Under the pieces are notes generated by a model. The model saw nothing but the letters and a program-made list of their open reading frames with translations, did no database searches and had not been told where the DNA came from. Made by a program: the position numbers and the translations under genes. DNA of 64,000 bases from Perilla frutescens. Taxonomy: Eukaryota; Streptophyta; Magnoliopsida; Lamiales; Lamiaceae. Positions 11,087 to 22,506 of this stretch are shown here, piece by piece. The DNA is taken from contig BRKX01000014.1 in the NCBI GenBank assembly GCA_026008535.1, forward strand, positions 4,402,001 to 4,466,000. Reading direction: 5' to 3'. Each line of letters opens with the position of its first letter. Position 1 is the stretch's first letter.

Positions 11087-12989
11087 TAGACCTGTCAAAA
11101 CGGGCTGATGGGGCGGGGCGGGCCGCGGGCTTGAAAAGCCCCTATTTGGCGAGGCGGGGGCGCGTAAGCCCGCCAAGCTGGCGGGCCTGAAAAACGAAGC
11201 CTACCCGTGCCCGCCTAAATCCGCGGGTTGACGGGCCGGCCCGCGGGCTTTCTGCCCAATTTTTTTTTTTCGAAACTCTTTAATAAAATCAGAAAAATAA
11301 GTTTGGAAAATAATAGCAAACAATTAAGCTAGTGATGATGTGTGCAAATCCTTTCAGCCCTGCGATTCTTCCATCACATATGCGTAATATTTGAATTATG
11401 CAAAATGAGGGTAAAGCCCCCTTTTGATAATCGAACATTGAGATTCAATCTACAATGAATTAAATAATAGAGACGCTCTAAGTGGCTGCACAAAACTAAC
11501 TCAATTTAATTCCAAAATTAAAGTCACAAACTAACTCAAATCCAAAACTGGAGCCGACAACGATATGGGATGAAGATTGAAGAGTTGTTGTCGACTGAAG
11601 CAAATGACAACATGTGATAAAGATTGAAGAGTTGCTGTCTGCTGCCGCTGTGTGATGGTCGCTGGAGGTTGGAAGGTTTGGAATCGACGGTGAAAGAATC
11701 GAGATGAAGAATAGTGAGTAGAGGAGTGAGAGAGATGCCTAGATGGAGTGGCTCTGGTAGTTTTGTGAGTGGTGAGCGGCGCTTAAGTCAACAGTCATTA
11801 GATTAGGGTTTATTTTTTGTTGTATTGATTTATAAAAAAAATAAAAAAATATATATAAAAAAAAACGGGCTTACCCACCCTACAGCGGTGTCACGGAATG
11901 GGAGTTTCTCATTCTCCGACGCATGCCCTCATTTCCCCCTCTTGGGGCTTTCCGGACAACTACTGGTTTCGCCCTGCCATCGGGCTCATCAGGGGAGCGG
12001 CATCAGCACCCAACCAGTGTGTTTCCACCTTGTGCTTAATGCCCTTCTCGAATCTCATGTAGGCGCCCAGTATATTGTCCGTCAATATCATATCAGAGTA
12101 CGCTCGCATGCGCTCCCGTGCGCCACAGTCGCACATCATCAGCAATCCTCAGCAATCTCCGCCAATCTCGGCTGAGGACGGATTGTGCGTGATAATGCAA
12201 GGTGCGACCTGTGACATCCTCCCCCACTAGATTTGTGGCTGTCCTCGGACACAGCGTGCACTCGCCTAAGGACTTACACTCGTCGCCTTACGCACCGAGG
12301 CACCTGTTTACTTTGTCCATCCTCCGCAAGGATACGCGAGTCCACCTCCTGTGTGCTCGGATCTCCCACTTGCGGGGCACCCGCAGTGGTTACGCAAGTC
12401 CTCCTCCTGAGTGCTTGGATCACCAACCACGGGGGGACATTAGGAGGATCACCGCCCATGAACCGACCGGCAAGTAGCACCCGCAATGCCCATACAAGAC
12501 GGGCCTACGAGCCGGCCCGCTCTGATACCAAATGTCACGGGATGGGAGTTTCTCATTCTCCGACGCATGCCCTCATTTCCCCCTCTTGGGGCTTTCCGGA
12601 CAACTACTGATTTCGCCCTGCCATCGGGCTCATCAGGGGAGCGGCATCAACACCCAACCAGTGTGTTCCCACCTTGTGCTCAATGCCTCCTCGAATCTCA
12701 TGTAGGCGCCCAGTATATTATCCGTCAATATTATATCAGAGTACGCTCGCATGCGCCACAGTCGCACATCCTCGGCAATCCCCGCCAATCTCGGCTGAGG
12801 ACGGATTGTGCGTGATAATGCAAGGTGCGACCTGTGACACGCGGGCTTTACCCGCTGAAACCCGCCCCACCACCGGCTTACCCGCCCAAACCCGCCAGCT
12901 TAACGGGCCTAAAAATGAAAGCCCTACCCGCCTAAAAAAGGAGCGGAGACGGGCTAGCCCGGCGGGCCTAGCCTGTTTTGACGGGTCTA
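11087..12989. mobile_element. Non-autonomous hAT element with perfect 8-bp target duplication
   Basis: The left terminus TAGACCTGTCAAAACGGGCT and the reverse complement of the right terminus TAGACCCGTCAAAACAGGCT match at 18 of 20 positions. The octamer ATTAGATG flanks both sides exactly (11079-11086 and 12990-12997), the hallmark of hAT insertion. The outer few hundred bases are rich in GGGCGGGCC-type words in both orientations. About half of its length (11889-12839) is a later retroelement insertion, so the original element was about 950 bp. No transposase is encoded. Confidence 0.93.
11889..12839 (-). mobile_element. TRIM retroelement nested in the hAT element
   Basis: Two direct repeats, 11889-12216 (328 bp) and 12533-12839 (307 bp), begin TGTCACGG and end CTGTGACA, as LTRs should. 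They enclose only about 316 bp. On the minus strand the inner edge of the right repeat is followed by TTTGGTATCAGAGC (complement of 12519-12532), a primer-binding site for initiator methionine tRNA. The other inner edge has the purine tract agtgggggagga (complement of about 12217-12228). The repeats differ by two 10-bp indels and a limited number of substitutions. Flanking pentamers agcgg and cgcgg match at 4 of 5. Short open frames inside are not genes. No 5S rRNA sequence is visible, so it is not a Cassandra-type TRIM. Confidence 0.9.
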
Positions 12990-12997
12990 ATTAGATG

Positions 12998-13911
12998 TTA
13001 AAGGGTCCATTTTTTAAATTTGGTAAATATGTATGTGTTATTGAAGAAAAGATAAAAAATCGTATGAGAAAGAATATTGAAACAATATTTTTCACAAACA
13101 CTTGCATGAATAAGGTGTCTATCAGCCTTATTTCAAACTTTCAAACGGGTGGGTTAAATTTGCGGGTCCATCCGCAAAAAAAAAAAAGAAAACAAAAACA
13201 AAAACAAAAACAAAAATCCGTCAAAATCATTATCAATTGTAATACTAAAAAATATCACTCAAAATTCGAAAAGTGTTACCTATATCCTTAAAACGTATTG
13301 GGTCTATTGGTTATCTTATATTAGTTTATTTAGTTCAAATTGTGATTTTTTTCATTACAATTAATGTTTAGAATTTAGGAGTTTATGTTTTTTTATGGTT
13401 CGTGATTTTTTTTATGATTTTTTAGTATTTTTATATTTTTTAGGTGTTTATTTTCTATTTTTAGGACTTTTTTTAAGGTTTATTAATCTCAATTAGGAGT
13501 TATATTTAATTTAAAAAAATTAATTATCGAGCGGAATGCACGAGCTCACGCATTAGTGTTGGACGAGTGCATTGTGCAAATCGTCGGATTAAAAAAAATT
13601 AATTAATTCACTTTATTTTAGGGTTCACTAATTCTATTTTAGGATATATATTTATTTCAAAATTAGTTTTTTTTTAATTTTTAAGAATTTTTAAAAAATC
13701 AAATTAATTTACTTTAATTTTAGGATTTATTAACTTTATTTTAGGGTATTTATATTTATTTAAAAAAAATTAAATTAAGTTACTTTAATTTTAAGGTTAC
13801 TAATTTTATTTTAGGACATGTATTTTTAAAAAAATAGAGAAAATCGTTAAAAAAAGGGAAAAAAATAACTTAAAAAAATATCCAGAAAAAATAAATAAAA
13901 AAGACAAAAAC
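12998..13911. other. AT-rich intergenic stretch with a relative of the GTATCA-family element ends
   Basis: There is no supported gene; the open frame 12995-13291 is driven by a (caaaaa)n run. Around 13530-13600 the sequence (gcacgagctcacgcatta...) is the inverted counterpart of about 32425-32490 inside the GTATCA-family element at 32241-33950. A piece of that family therefore lies just outside the copy at 13912. Confidence 0.5.
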
Positions 13912-14257
13912 TTGTATGAGACCGTCTAACGGATCTCCTTGCGTTAGACGAGTCAAAACCCGTCCAAACCCGTCCCAAGACCCGCTGCTGTCTAGATTTT
14001 ATTTTTTTTTCCTTTTTTTCTTGCTGCTGGGCGCGGCACTCTCTCTCCCTCCTTTTTTTTTTTTTTTTTTTTTCTTTTTTCCATGTTGGTGCGGCACTCT
14101 CTTTCTTCTTTTTTTCCCCCTTTCTTCTCCTTTTTTGTCCGTTTCATTTTTTTTCCTCTTTCTTCTTCTTTTTTTCTTTTTTCTTCTCGTTTTTTTCGTT
14201 TCTTTTATTTCTTTTTTTTAATAATTATAATATAGTCTTCTCAGGGTATATATTTAT

Positions 14258-14291
<34 letters not shown>

Positions 14292-15239
14292 TTCTGGCGG
14301 TTGACTAATTATTGAGTCAAAAAAAGAAGTATCATTAATTATAAGTATCATTAACTATGAGTGGAGTATATATCATTAACTCAAGTATCATTATTTATGA
14401 GGTGAAGTATTATTAACTCACATATGAGTATCATTATTTATGGGGTGAAGTGGAGTCTCATTATTATGGAAAAAAGTATCACTAATTGCAGAATAAAGTA
14501 TCACTAATTGAATAAAAGTATTACTAATTAGAAAGAAAAGTATCACTAATGGCAGAAGAAAGTATCACTAATTAAAAAAAAGTATCACTGATTGCAGAAT
14601 AAAGTATCACTAATTGGAAAGAAAAATATCACTAATTGCAGAAGAAAGTATCACTAGTTAGAAGAAAAGTATCACTAATTACAGAAGAAAGTATCACAAA
14701 AGTATCACTAATTGCAGAAGAAAGTATCACTAATTAGAAAGAAAAGTATCACTAATTACAGAAGAAAGTATCACTATTAGTGATGCTTCATTTTTTATTA
14801 CTAGTGATACTTACTTCATAATTAATGATACTTCTTTGTTGTTAATTTAATAATTAATGCTTAATCATCGGTAATTTTTATTTTAATGAAAATATAACTT
14901 TTATCTGATGAAGTATCATTAACATTAATGTGAAGTATTATTAATTATGGATGAAGTATCATTAATAAAATCATTACAAAAAACACATAATTGGAGCCGG
15001 AAAAAAAAACTGACGAAAAAAGAAAATAAAAAAAGAAAAATTTAGATGTAAAAAAAATAAAAAATAAAATATCAAATAAAAGAGAAGAAGGGGGATCATT
15101 AAAAAAAATAAAAAAGAAAAGGGAAAAAGAGGGGGATCACTTTATGGGTCAAATAATATCCATCTAACGTGGGGGATCACTTTATGGGTCAAATAATATC
15201 CATCTAACGTAAGAAGATCCGTTCGACGGTCTCACACAA
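13912..15239. mobile_element. TIR element A with internal GTATCACTAATT arrays
   Basis: The left end ttgtatgagaccgtctaacg and the reverse complement of the right end ttgtgtgagaccgtcgaacg are inverted repeats that continue for about 35 bp into ...ggatct...gcgttaga. The middle (about 14330-14960) is a run of roughly twenty irregular copies of the word agtatcactaatt, mostly separated by gcagaagaa or agaaagaaa. Near the right end a 38-bp unit containing atcactttatgggtcaaata is duplicated in tandem (about 15134-15210). A T-rich tract (13999-14220) and a (TA)n run (14266-14293) add no coding capacity. No target duplication is visible. The ends and interior resemble element B at 32241-33950. Confidence 0.75.
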
Positions 15240-15888
15240 ACCCTCCCCAATAAAAAAAAACCCATCCATCGGACGTAGGTGTACATAAAAAGTGGTGCGT
15301 GCTAGTGTTCCTCTAATTTTTTTTTTTTTTAGGTAATTCCTCTTTTTTTTTTTTAATTTAGAATGAACTCGTTGATCTATTTAATTTGATAATTACCACA
15401 TATCGGACTTGGATATATTCGTTAGAGATAATTTAATATAAAACTTTTGTACATGTGCCATGTATATAATATTTGCTATAAATGGTAGGGGCATGAATTA
15501 GTGAGAGGGTGACACACTCAATCGAGTAATTATGAGAATTCTCCTCGGTAATAATGGCAGCTATGAATCTCGCATCTTTTGTATCTTTTACTTCACTGGT
15601 CAACTTTGTGTGGCCACACTCTAATCCATGAGAGGAGAGAGAAAGCAGCAGAGTCCGGCTAGAGAGAGAAAGAGAGGATACAGGAGAAGAAGAACAAGCA
15701 AAGCAGGGAAGAAACTGAAAGGAAAGAGAGAGACAGAGACAGCACATGCATAAACCCAGCAAATCTCATTTTATATGCACACGTATAAATCAAATATGTG
15801 TTCCACTCAAAAAAATAAAAACTGAAATATATGTAAAGGAACAAGAAAGGAGAGGTGAAAACATAATTGGGTAGAGAGAGAAGCATAG

Positions 15889-15923
<35 letters not shown>

Positions 15924-16412
15924 AGAGAGAGAGAGGAGAAAGTGAAAGCCATGGAACGACAAGAGAGTAAAAACTAAAAACTGGTGGCCGCAGAAAGGAA
16001 TGAAAACAACAATTACATCAAGAGTAGAGAGAAATCCACTGCAAAACATATACACATACTTAATACATACCTAGAGAGAGAGAGATAGAGCGTGTCTGGA
16101 AGGTGTAGTGTGTAAAAGGGGGCAAAACTGCAGCATTTGGTCGCTGCAATCCTCAACATCCCCTCCTATTCGAAAGCTTCTCTTGTCTCCCACATCCTCA
16201 GCTTTCTCTCTCTACCACCTTCTCGCCGGAAAATATTTCCTCCGTCGCCGCCCTCAAACCAAACCCCATTGGCCCTTCTCTCTCTCTCTCTCATCAAAAA
16301 AGACAATCCCCTTTTCCACTTTCCCTCTTTCGATTCAACAAAAAAAGGTCAGTTCTATAGCTAAAGTTAGCTGAGGAGAAGGCCTTTCGTTGCCGGAATA
16401 TTCTCCGCCAAG
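15240..16412 (+). promoter_or_regulatory. ARF promoter and 5' leader region
   Basis: This stretch lies between element A and the upstream ORF of the ARF gene. It holds a (TA)n(GA)n microsatellite (15893-15936), many GAGAGA tracts, and a CT-rich tract (16262-16295). A canonical auxin-response-type hexamer TGTCTC occurs at 16184-16189. The transcription start cannot be fixed by eye. Plant ARF7/19 genes usually have long leaders, so much after about 15950 may be transcribed. Open frames here in both strands are low-complexity artefacts. Confidence 0.5.
15893..15936. repeat. (TA)n(GA)n microsatellite
   Basis: A TA run (15893-15921) passes directly into GA repeats (15922-15936), upstream of the ARF gene. 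Confidence 0.95.
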
Positions 16413-16448
16413 ATGGGACCCGATGAGAAACTCCGGCCATTTATTTGA
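16413..16448 (+). other. Upstream ORF in the ARF leader, 11 codons
   Basis: ATG at 16413 opens an 11-residue frame (MGPDEKLRPFI) closed by TGA at 16446-16448, 35 bases before the ARF start at 16484. The context ccaagATGg is good for plant initiation. If the leader is transcribed through here, ribosomes must reinitiate or scan past this ORF to make the ARF. Upstream ORFs are known control elements in several ARF messages; its role here is inferred. Confidence 0.55.
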
Positions 16449-16483
16449 AGAAGGGTTCCAGTAGGCTATATTAAGAGCAGAAA

Positions 16484-19400
16484 ATGAAGGCACCAAACTC
16501 AGGCAGCGCAGCTTCGCCTGCGAACATCTCTGCCGCTGAAGGTCACTCTCTTCAGTTCTTTCTCTCTCCTCTCCACAGTTCTCAGTTCTCACACACAAAA
16601 GATTTCTGCTTATGCATTCCTCTTATTAATTAGTACGTAGAAAATGAGTCCACATTTGAATCCAAGAACCAATCCATATGTACTTTATTTAATTTTGTTT
16701 CCGTATATAACCACAACCTTCTTATGGGTTTTGAGCTGAATTTCTTCTTTATTTATTTTTTCTTTTTCCATACAAGTCTAATTTGTTTGTTTAAGAAGAA
16801 AATAAATAGAATTTCCGACACGTGTGGGATGAATCGCAGGTGAGAAGAAGAGCATAAATGGTGAGCTATGGCAAGCGTGCGCCGGACCACTAGTAAACCT
16901 TCCGGCGGCTGGGACCCACGTCGTCTACTTTCCTCAAGGCCACAGTGAACAGGTTTTCTTTTTTTTTTTCTTTTTTGTTTTTTTGTTTTTGTTTTTGTTC
17001 TCTTGCTGCATAAACGAACCAAATATCTGTGTTATGTATCGATTTGTATGGACAGATGAAGATTGTCCTTTTGTTGTTTGGAGGCTGCTAACCTGCGCCC
17101 CTATGGTGTCGATTTCCATGACTAGCATAATTTTGGTAACATGCCGAGATTCATTTCATGATTGTCTCCCTTTAGACAGTTTTGTTTATGGTTGAGGCCA
17201 TCCTTGCTAGTGTGAGCTGGTTGTTAGGATAATTAATAGGCAGTGGTTTGCAACTTGCAGAGCTGGGCCATACTAACGTGCGCAGTAATGCAAGGCAACG
17301 TATGAAGTTGTATGAAGTTGCTTTCCTGTCATTATTAAACTTTTTTTTTCACCATATAGTTAGCTCTAGAATTATGGTTTTACATTTACATGGCGATGCA
17401 GTAAATTTGGAAGATGTTAATCTGAACTTATTTACTGGAACTAATATGAATGTGCTGATTTATTTGGACAGTTTTTGTTTTCCATTTGGATGCTAGTGTT
17501 GCATTGGAAGCTATACATTATACCTGCATTCACCTAATTCTATTCTGGTGAAATAAACTGTTATAGTGATTGAACTTTTTAGAAATTTTGTAAGAATGTT
17601 ATCAAAAGGGTTGTATGAGTATCACCTTAGGTCGATTCTTTCTGTAATGTTTTTTAGTTATCTTACACTTATAAATTTGCATTTTCAGGTTGCTGCTTCC
17701 ATGAAAAAGGATGTTGATGCACAAATTCCAAACTACCCTAACCTACCCTCGAAACTACTGTGCATCCTTCACAGTGTCACGTTGCATGTATGTTTGGTGT
17801 AGTTTAACTAATCTGCCTTTTTTTCATTTCAAAACTTCTTTGAATACATATAATAACTGCAATTGTTTCTTTGGCATCTAGGCTGATCCAGAAACGGATG
17901 AAGTATACGCACAAATGACACTGCAACCAGTGCCATCGGTAAGTTTTTGCCCTGGTTGAAGAATGTTTCAGAAAAATCTTGTGCCTTTTCTACTACTTTG
18001 TGGAACATGGATAGCATTTGATCATGATCAGTACCGACCTGCTTCATTTGGCCAATAAAAACTACTCTGTTCATTTGATTGCAGTTTGACAAGGATTCTC
18101 TACTGAGATCAGATCTATCGATGAAAGTGAATAAGCCACAGACTGAGTTTTTCTGTAAAACCTTGACTGCAAGTGATACTAGCACTCATGGTGGTTTCTC
18201 TGTGCCTCGACGTGCTGCAGAAAAGATTTTTCCTCCTCTGGTTAGTCTCGATTCTCAAGAGTTTTTATCTACTATCTATTCCTGAATTCCTGAAAATATG
18301 TGATGCTTGAGATCACTCATGCGATTCTAGGATTTCTCGATGCAACCACCTGCACAAGAGCTTGTTGCCAGGGATCTGCATGATACTTTGTGGACATTTC
18401 GTCATATTTACCGGGGTAAGCTGATCTGGCTAATTTTGTTTCTTTGGCTGCTATACAGCACTGTTCACAAGTTATTGCCAAGCATTTCGATTTTATTAAA
18501 AATTAGCAATTTAGGACAACCAAAGCGCCACTTGCTTACAACTGGATGGAGCCTTTTTGTTAGTGGAAAGAGGTTGATTGCCGGTGACTCGGTATTATTT
18601 ATCAGGTAATGATGCAGGATACTGAAAGGTTTGGATTTTAACATGTTGAATAATTTGAGCTTTCTTTTCAAAAGAATTTCTATCGAAATGACCTCAAAAA
18701 TCCATCCGTGCAATCAGGGATGAAAAACATCAGCATCTTTTGGGGATAAGACGGGTTAATAGGCAACCAACTAACTTGTCATCATCAGTGTTGTCAAGTG
18801 ATAGCATGCACATCGGAATTCTAGCTGCAGCCGCCCATGCTTCTGCAAACAGTAGCCCTTTCACTGTGTTCTACAATCCAAGGTAATGAGTCTAATGACT
18901 GATATATATTCACGACTGTTGAAGTTTGCTCATGTATGATACGCCCATTGTCTTTGAAGGCCCTTGGCTTCTTTGCGAGTTTTCTGATTCTTTTTTGAAC
19001 TCGAGAGCAGGACTAGTCCATCAGAATTTGTCATCCCTCTCGCTAAGTACTACAAAGCCGCCTGCAGTAACCAGATATCCCTTGGCATGCGCTTCCGGAT
19101 GATGTTTGAAACAGAAGAATCAGGGACAAGAAGGTAGTGATGTTGCTTTATGACTTCATATTCTACTCCTTTTTTGTGAAAATCACAAAAAATGGAAAAA
19201 TAAAAATAAAAAACAATGTACACAATATGAGAGAGCGTACCTCATCCCTACATATTGACTATTCATGAGATAGCTGCCTTAATATACTCATGTGACATGC
19301 ATGGTGCAGATATATGGGTACAATAACTGGAATCACTGACTTGGATCCTGTGAGATGGAAGAACTCCCAGTGGCGCAACTTACAGGTAATCCGTGAAACT

Positions 19401-22400
19401 ACTCCCAATTTCGTCTAAAAAGGTCCTGCACTATAAGGAGAGTTGTTGAATACTCACTTGATCTATGAGCAGGTTGGTTGGGACGAGTCCACTGCTAATG
19501 AAAGGCGTAATCGTGTCTCCATTTGGGAAATTGAGCCTGTTACAGCTCCATTTTTCATCTGTCCTACACCTACTTTCTTTCGTCCAAAGCGCTCGAGGCA
19601 GCCAGGAATGCCAGGTAGAAAGAGGGCATAGAGAAAATTCTTTAACATAACATCTGAAACTTTACTGTTTGTCATTCCTGTTTCATTAAGTGGTATTTCC
19701 CCTAAGTTTTTGCATTTCACTTTCTGTGGCATCTCTTCATGATGTCTAATCATGTTAGTTGACTAATATTAGCCTCACAAAAGTGGGCAAATGCAAAATA
19801 CTAAATTTAATTGGGTAATATATCTGGAAAAGTTGATTAAATTTATCCATTCAAATACATAAATAAAAAGAAACGGAATATCACGACAGGACACACTTTA
19901 TGGGTCGAGACGCACCTTTTGTTATTCTCCTGTCTTTGTTCAATGCTTGGCCTACAGATAAGGAACTAGCTCTGTTTTGGCCCCTTGGATAGTGCATTGT
20001 CTATTTATGCTGGTGTCATTATTAATGCATATAGAAGAATAAATAAGCACACTCTGGTCACAATGATATCAACAAATGAACCCCTCTGAAATATCTGCTG
20101 CTTTTTTCCCTGCAGACGACGACTCATCTGATCTTGACAGTCTATTCAGGAGGACAATGCCATGGGTTGGTGATGAGTTTGGCTTAAAAGATTCCCAAGC
20201 ACTGCCTGGTTTGAGCTTGGTGCAGTGGATGAACATGCAGCAAAATTCCTCCCTGGCTAACTCGATGCAGTCAAACTATATCAATCCTTTACCTGGTTCT
20301 GTTCTGCAAAATCTGGCTGGTTCAGATATTTCGCGTCAACTAGGCCTGCCCACAACTCAAGTTCCCCATCAGCACAACCTACAGTTCAATGCACAGAGGC
20401 CAACTGATTCAGTCCAACAACTAGACCAACTCAAAAAGCTGCCATCCTCCACTGTAAATAATATGAGCTCGATTATACAGCCGCAACAGCAGTTGACTGA
20501 CGTTACTCATCCACCAAGACAAAGTTTGGGCGGTCAAACTATACCAACAAGCCAAGTCCAGTCCCAGAATCCTATCCAAGCTCAGAATGTTCTGCAGCGG
20601 CAACAACAATCACTTCTAAACCATCAGCTTCAGAGAAATCTCTCGCAAAATCTGCCTCAGCAGCAGCAGCAACAACATCAGCAGCAGATTCTGAGTCATC
20701 CTCAACAGCAAAATTCAATGTCGTGCCAGCCCCCTGATCATACAAGCCAGCAGCTGCACATGTCAGATAACCAAGTTCAGCTTCAACTTCTACAGAAGTT
20801 CCATCAGCAACAGCAAGCACTCTTATTAGCACAACAGTCCGGTTTTCAACAGCCTCCCCAGTTGATGCAACTCCAAGACCAACAGAAGCAGCTTCTGGAA
20901 ATCCCACCAAACTTTTCAAGGTCTATGACAACAAACCAAATGTTGGATTCCTCTCAAGCAACATCCAGTATGCATCCTCAGTCACATGCTACAGGTCAGC
21001 AGATGGTAAGAAGTAACAGCCAATCTAATCAACGGTCTGCCCAGTTACCTCAGCAACCTAAACTTCAGCAACAGCAGCAGCAATCTGGAAGCCTATCAGA
21101 TTTTCCTGGACACGTTGAAGGTAACTTAAAACCAATAACCAATCAGCTTTTTGCTGGAAGCAGCAGTATATTGAATGGAGCTACAGGTGGGGTCCAATCT
21201 GCAGTTACTGATGATGTTCCATCTTGTTCAACTTCACTATCTACAAACAACTGCCCTAATGCTGTTCAGTCCGTAATTAATGGCAGAAACCACCATGCTA
21301 CAGCAATAGGGGATGAGATAGCTCAATCTTCGGCCTCTCTGCTAAATTCAAGTCGTCCAGAGCAGATGTCTTCCAACGGTCACTTAATTAAAGATCAACA
21401 TCAAAAATCTGATGTTAAGCCCTCGTTGAATGTATCCAAAAGTCAGAACCATGGATTTCTTGCATCGCAGACATTCCTTAATGCTGCTGGAAACCAGATA
21501 GATTATTTGGATAGTTCATCTTCAGTCACCTCAGTTTTTTCTCAGAATGACTGCCAGATACCTCAAAACAACTCATTAACTTTCAATTCTCAGTCAGTCC
21601 TGTTTAGAGATCCAAGCCAAGATGGCGAAGTCCACGGTGATCCAAGGAGCAATGTTCCCTTTGGGGGTCATATTGACAATCAGGTAGATGTACCCTTGAT
21701 GCCTCACCCATTGGTCAGAAAAGACATGGTAGGTTCAGGTAAAGACTTTGCAAATAATCCCTCTTCTGGCGGAGGTGTGCTTTCTACCTATGAGAACCCC
21801 AAGGATGCTCAACCTGAACTCTCTTCATCAATGGTATCCCAGTCATTTGGGGTGCCAGATATGGCATTCAATTCCATTGATTCCACCATAAATGACGGTA
21901 GCTTTGTAAATAGAGGTGCTTGGGCTCCAACACAAATTCCTAGAATGCGGACGTTTACAAAGGTTGGTTGTTTGAGTGATGAATAATGTTGATCATGGAT
22001 GCAATTATTGCTTGTCCAATCACTAACCCGATAAGTATTTTTAAGGTATACAAGCGAGGAGCTGTTGGAAGGTCTATTGATATTACACGCTACTCGGATT
22101 ATGATGAGCTCAAGCAAGATCTGGCTCGTAGGTTTGGTATAGAGGGACAACTGGAAGACCGGCAGAGAGTTGGATGGAAACTAGTCTATGTGGATCATGA
22201 GAATGATGTCTTGCTAGTTGGTGATGATCCTTGGGAGTATGTTTACGAACCTCATATCTTCTTCCAGCATAATCAAACATTCTCCTTCTGCTCTCATTTT
22301 GAACGCCTTTTCCTTACGAAACTTCTCTTGCATCATTCTCCAATTTACAAGTTTTCATTGCCACGTTCAGGGAATTCGTGAGCTGTGTACGTTGCATCAA

Positions 22401-22506
22401 GATTCTTTCCCCTCAAGAGGTCCAACAAATGAGTTTGGATGGAGATTTTGGTAATGGTGTCCTTCCAAATCAAGCTTGCAGCAGCTCGGACAATGGTGTC
22501 AACTAG
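16484..22506 (+). CDS. ARF19: Auxin response factor, class A, ARF7/ARF19 type
   Basis: Transcription factor that binds auxin response elements and activates early auxin genes unless held by Aux/IAA repressors. Fourteen exons join in frame: 16484-16541, 16840-16952, 17689-17787, 17882-17938, 18085-18240, 18331-18415, 18515-18605, 18718-18882, 19011-19133, 19310-19385, 19473-19614, 20116-21962, 22046-22236, 22371-22506; all introns are GT...AG. The product is 1112 aa. Residues 132-234 are the B3 DNA-binding domain (FCKTLTASDTSTHGGFSVPR, then RHIYRGQPKRHLLTTGWS). The flanking dimerisation and ARF domains follow to about 388. The middle region, 388-1004, is glutamine-rich (QQQQQHQQQ near 20670), which marks an activator. 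Residues 1003-1090 are the PB1 domain, with the basic KRGAVGRSID face and the acidic DHENDVLLVGDDPWEEF face. The start MKAPNSG and the order of motifs fit ARF7/ARF19 rather than ARF5 or ARF6/8; choosing between ARF7 and ARF19 is not possible by eye. Confidence 0.96.

Noticed and set aside
11889..12839. Cassandra-type TRIM carrying 5S rRNA sequence
   Set aside because: No 5S rRNA internal promoter or conserved 5S words are visible in the LTRs.
11825..12994. Several overlapping ORFs of 60-125 aa
   Set aside because: They lie in the TRIM and hAT sequence and reflect GC-rich repeats, not genes.
13916..14221. ORF of 101 aa rich in Phe and Leu
   Set aside because: It is a translation of a poly-T tract.
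14330..14790. Regular short direct repeats that look like a CRISPR array
   Set aside because: The spacers are not unique, the unit is irregular, and the host is a plant. It is the internal array of a TIR element.
15433..16374. ORFs upstream of the ARF gene on both strands
   Set aside because: They translate (TA)n, (GA)n and CT-rich tracts of the leader region.
16484..22506. ARF gene as a pseudogene because of stops between blocks
   Set aside because: All stops lie in GT...AG introns; the fourteen exons join without any frame error.
16484..22506. Identity as ARF6/ARF8 or ARF5
   Set aside because: The MKAP start, the QPGMPDD block and the PB1 tail agree better with ARF7/ARF19, although this rests on recall and not on a tree.
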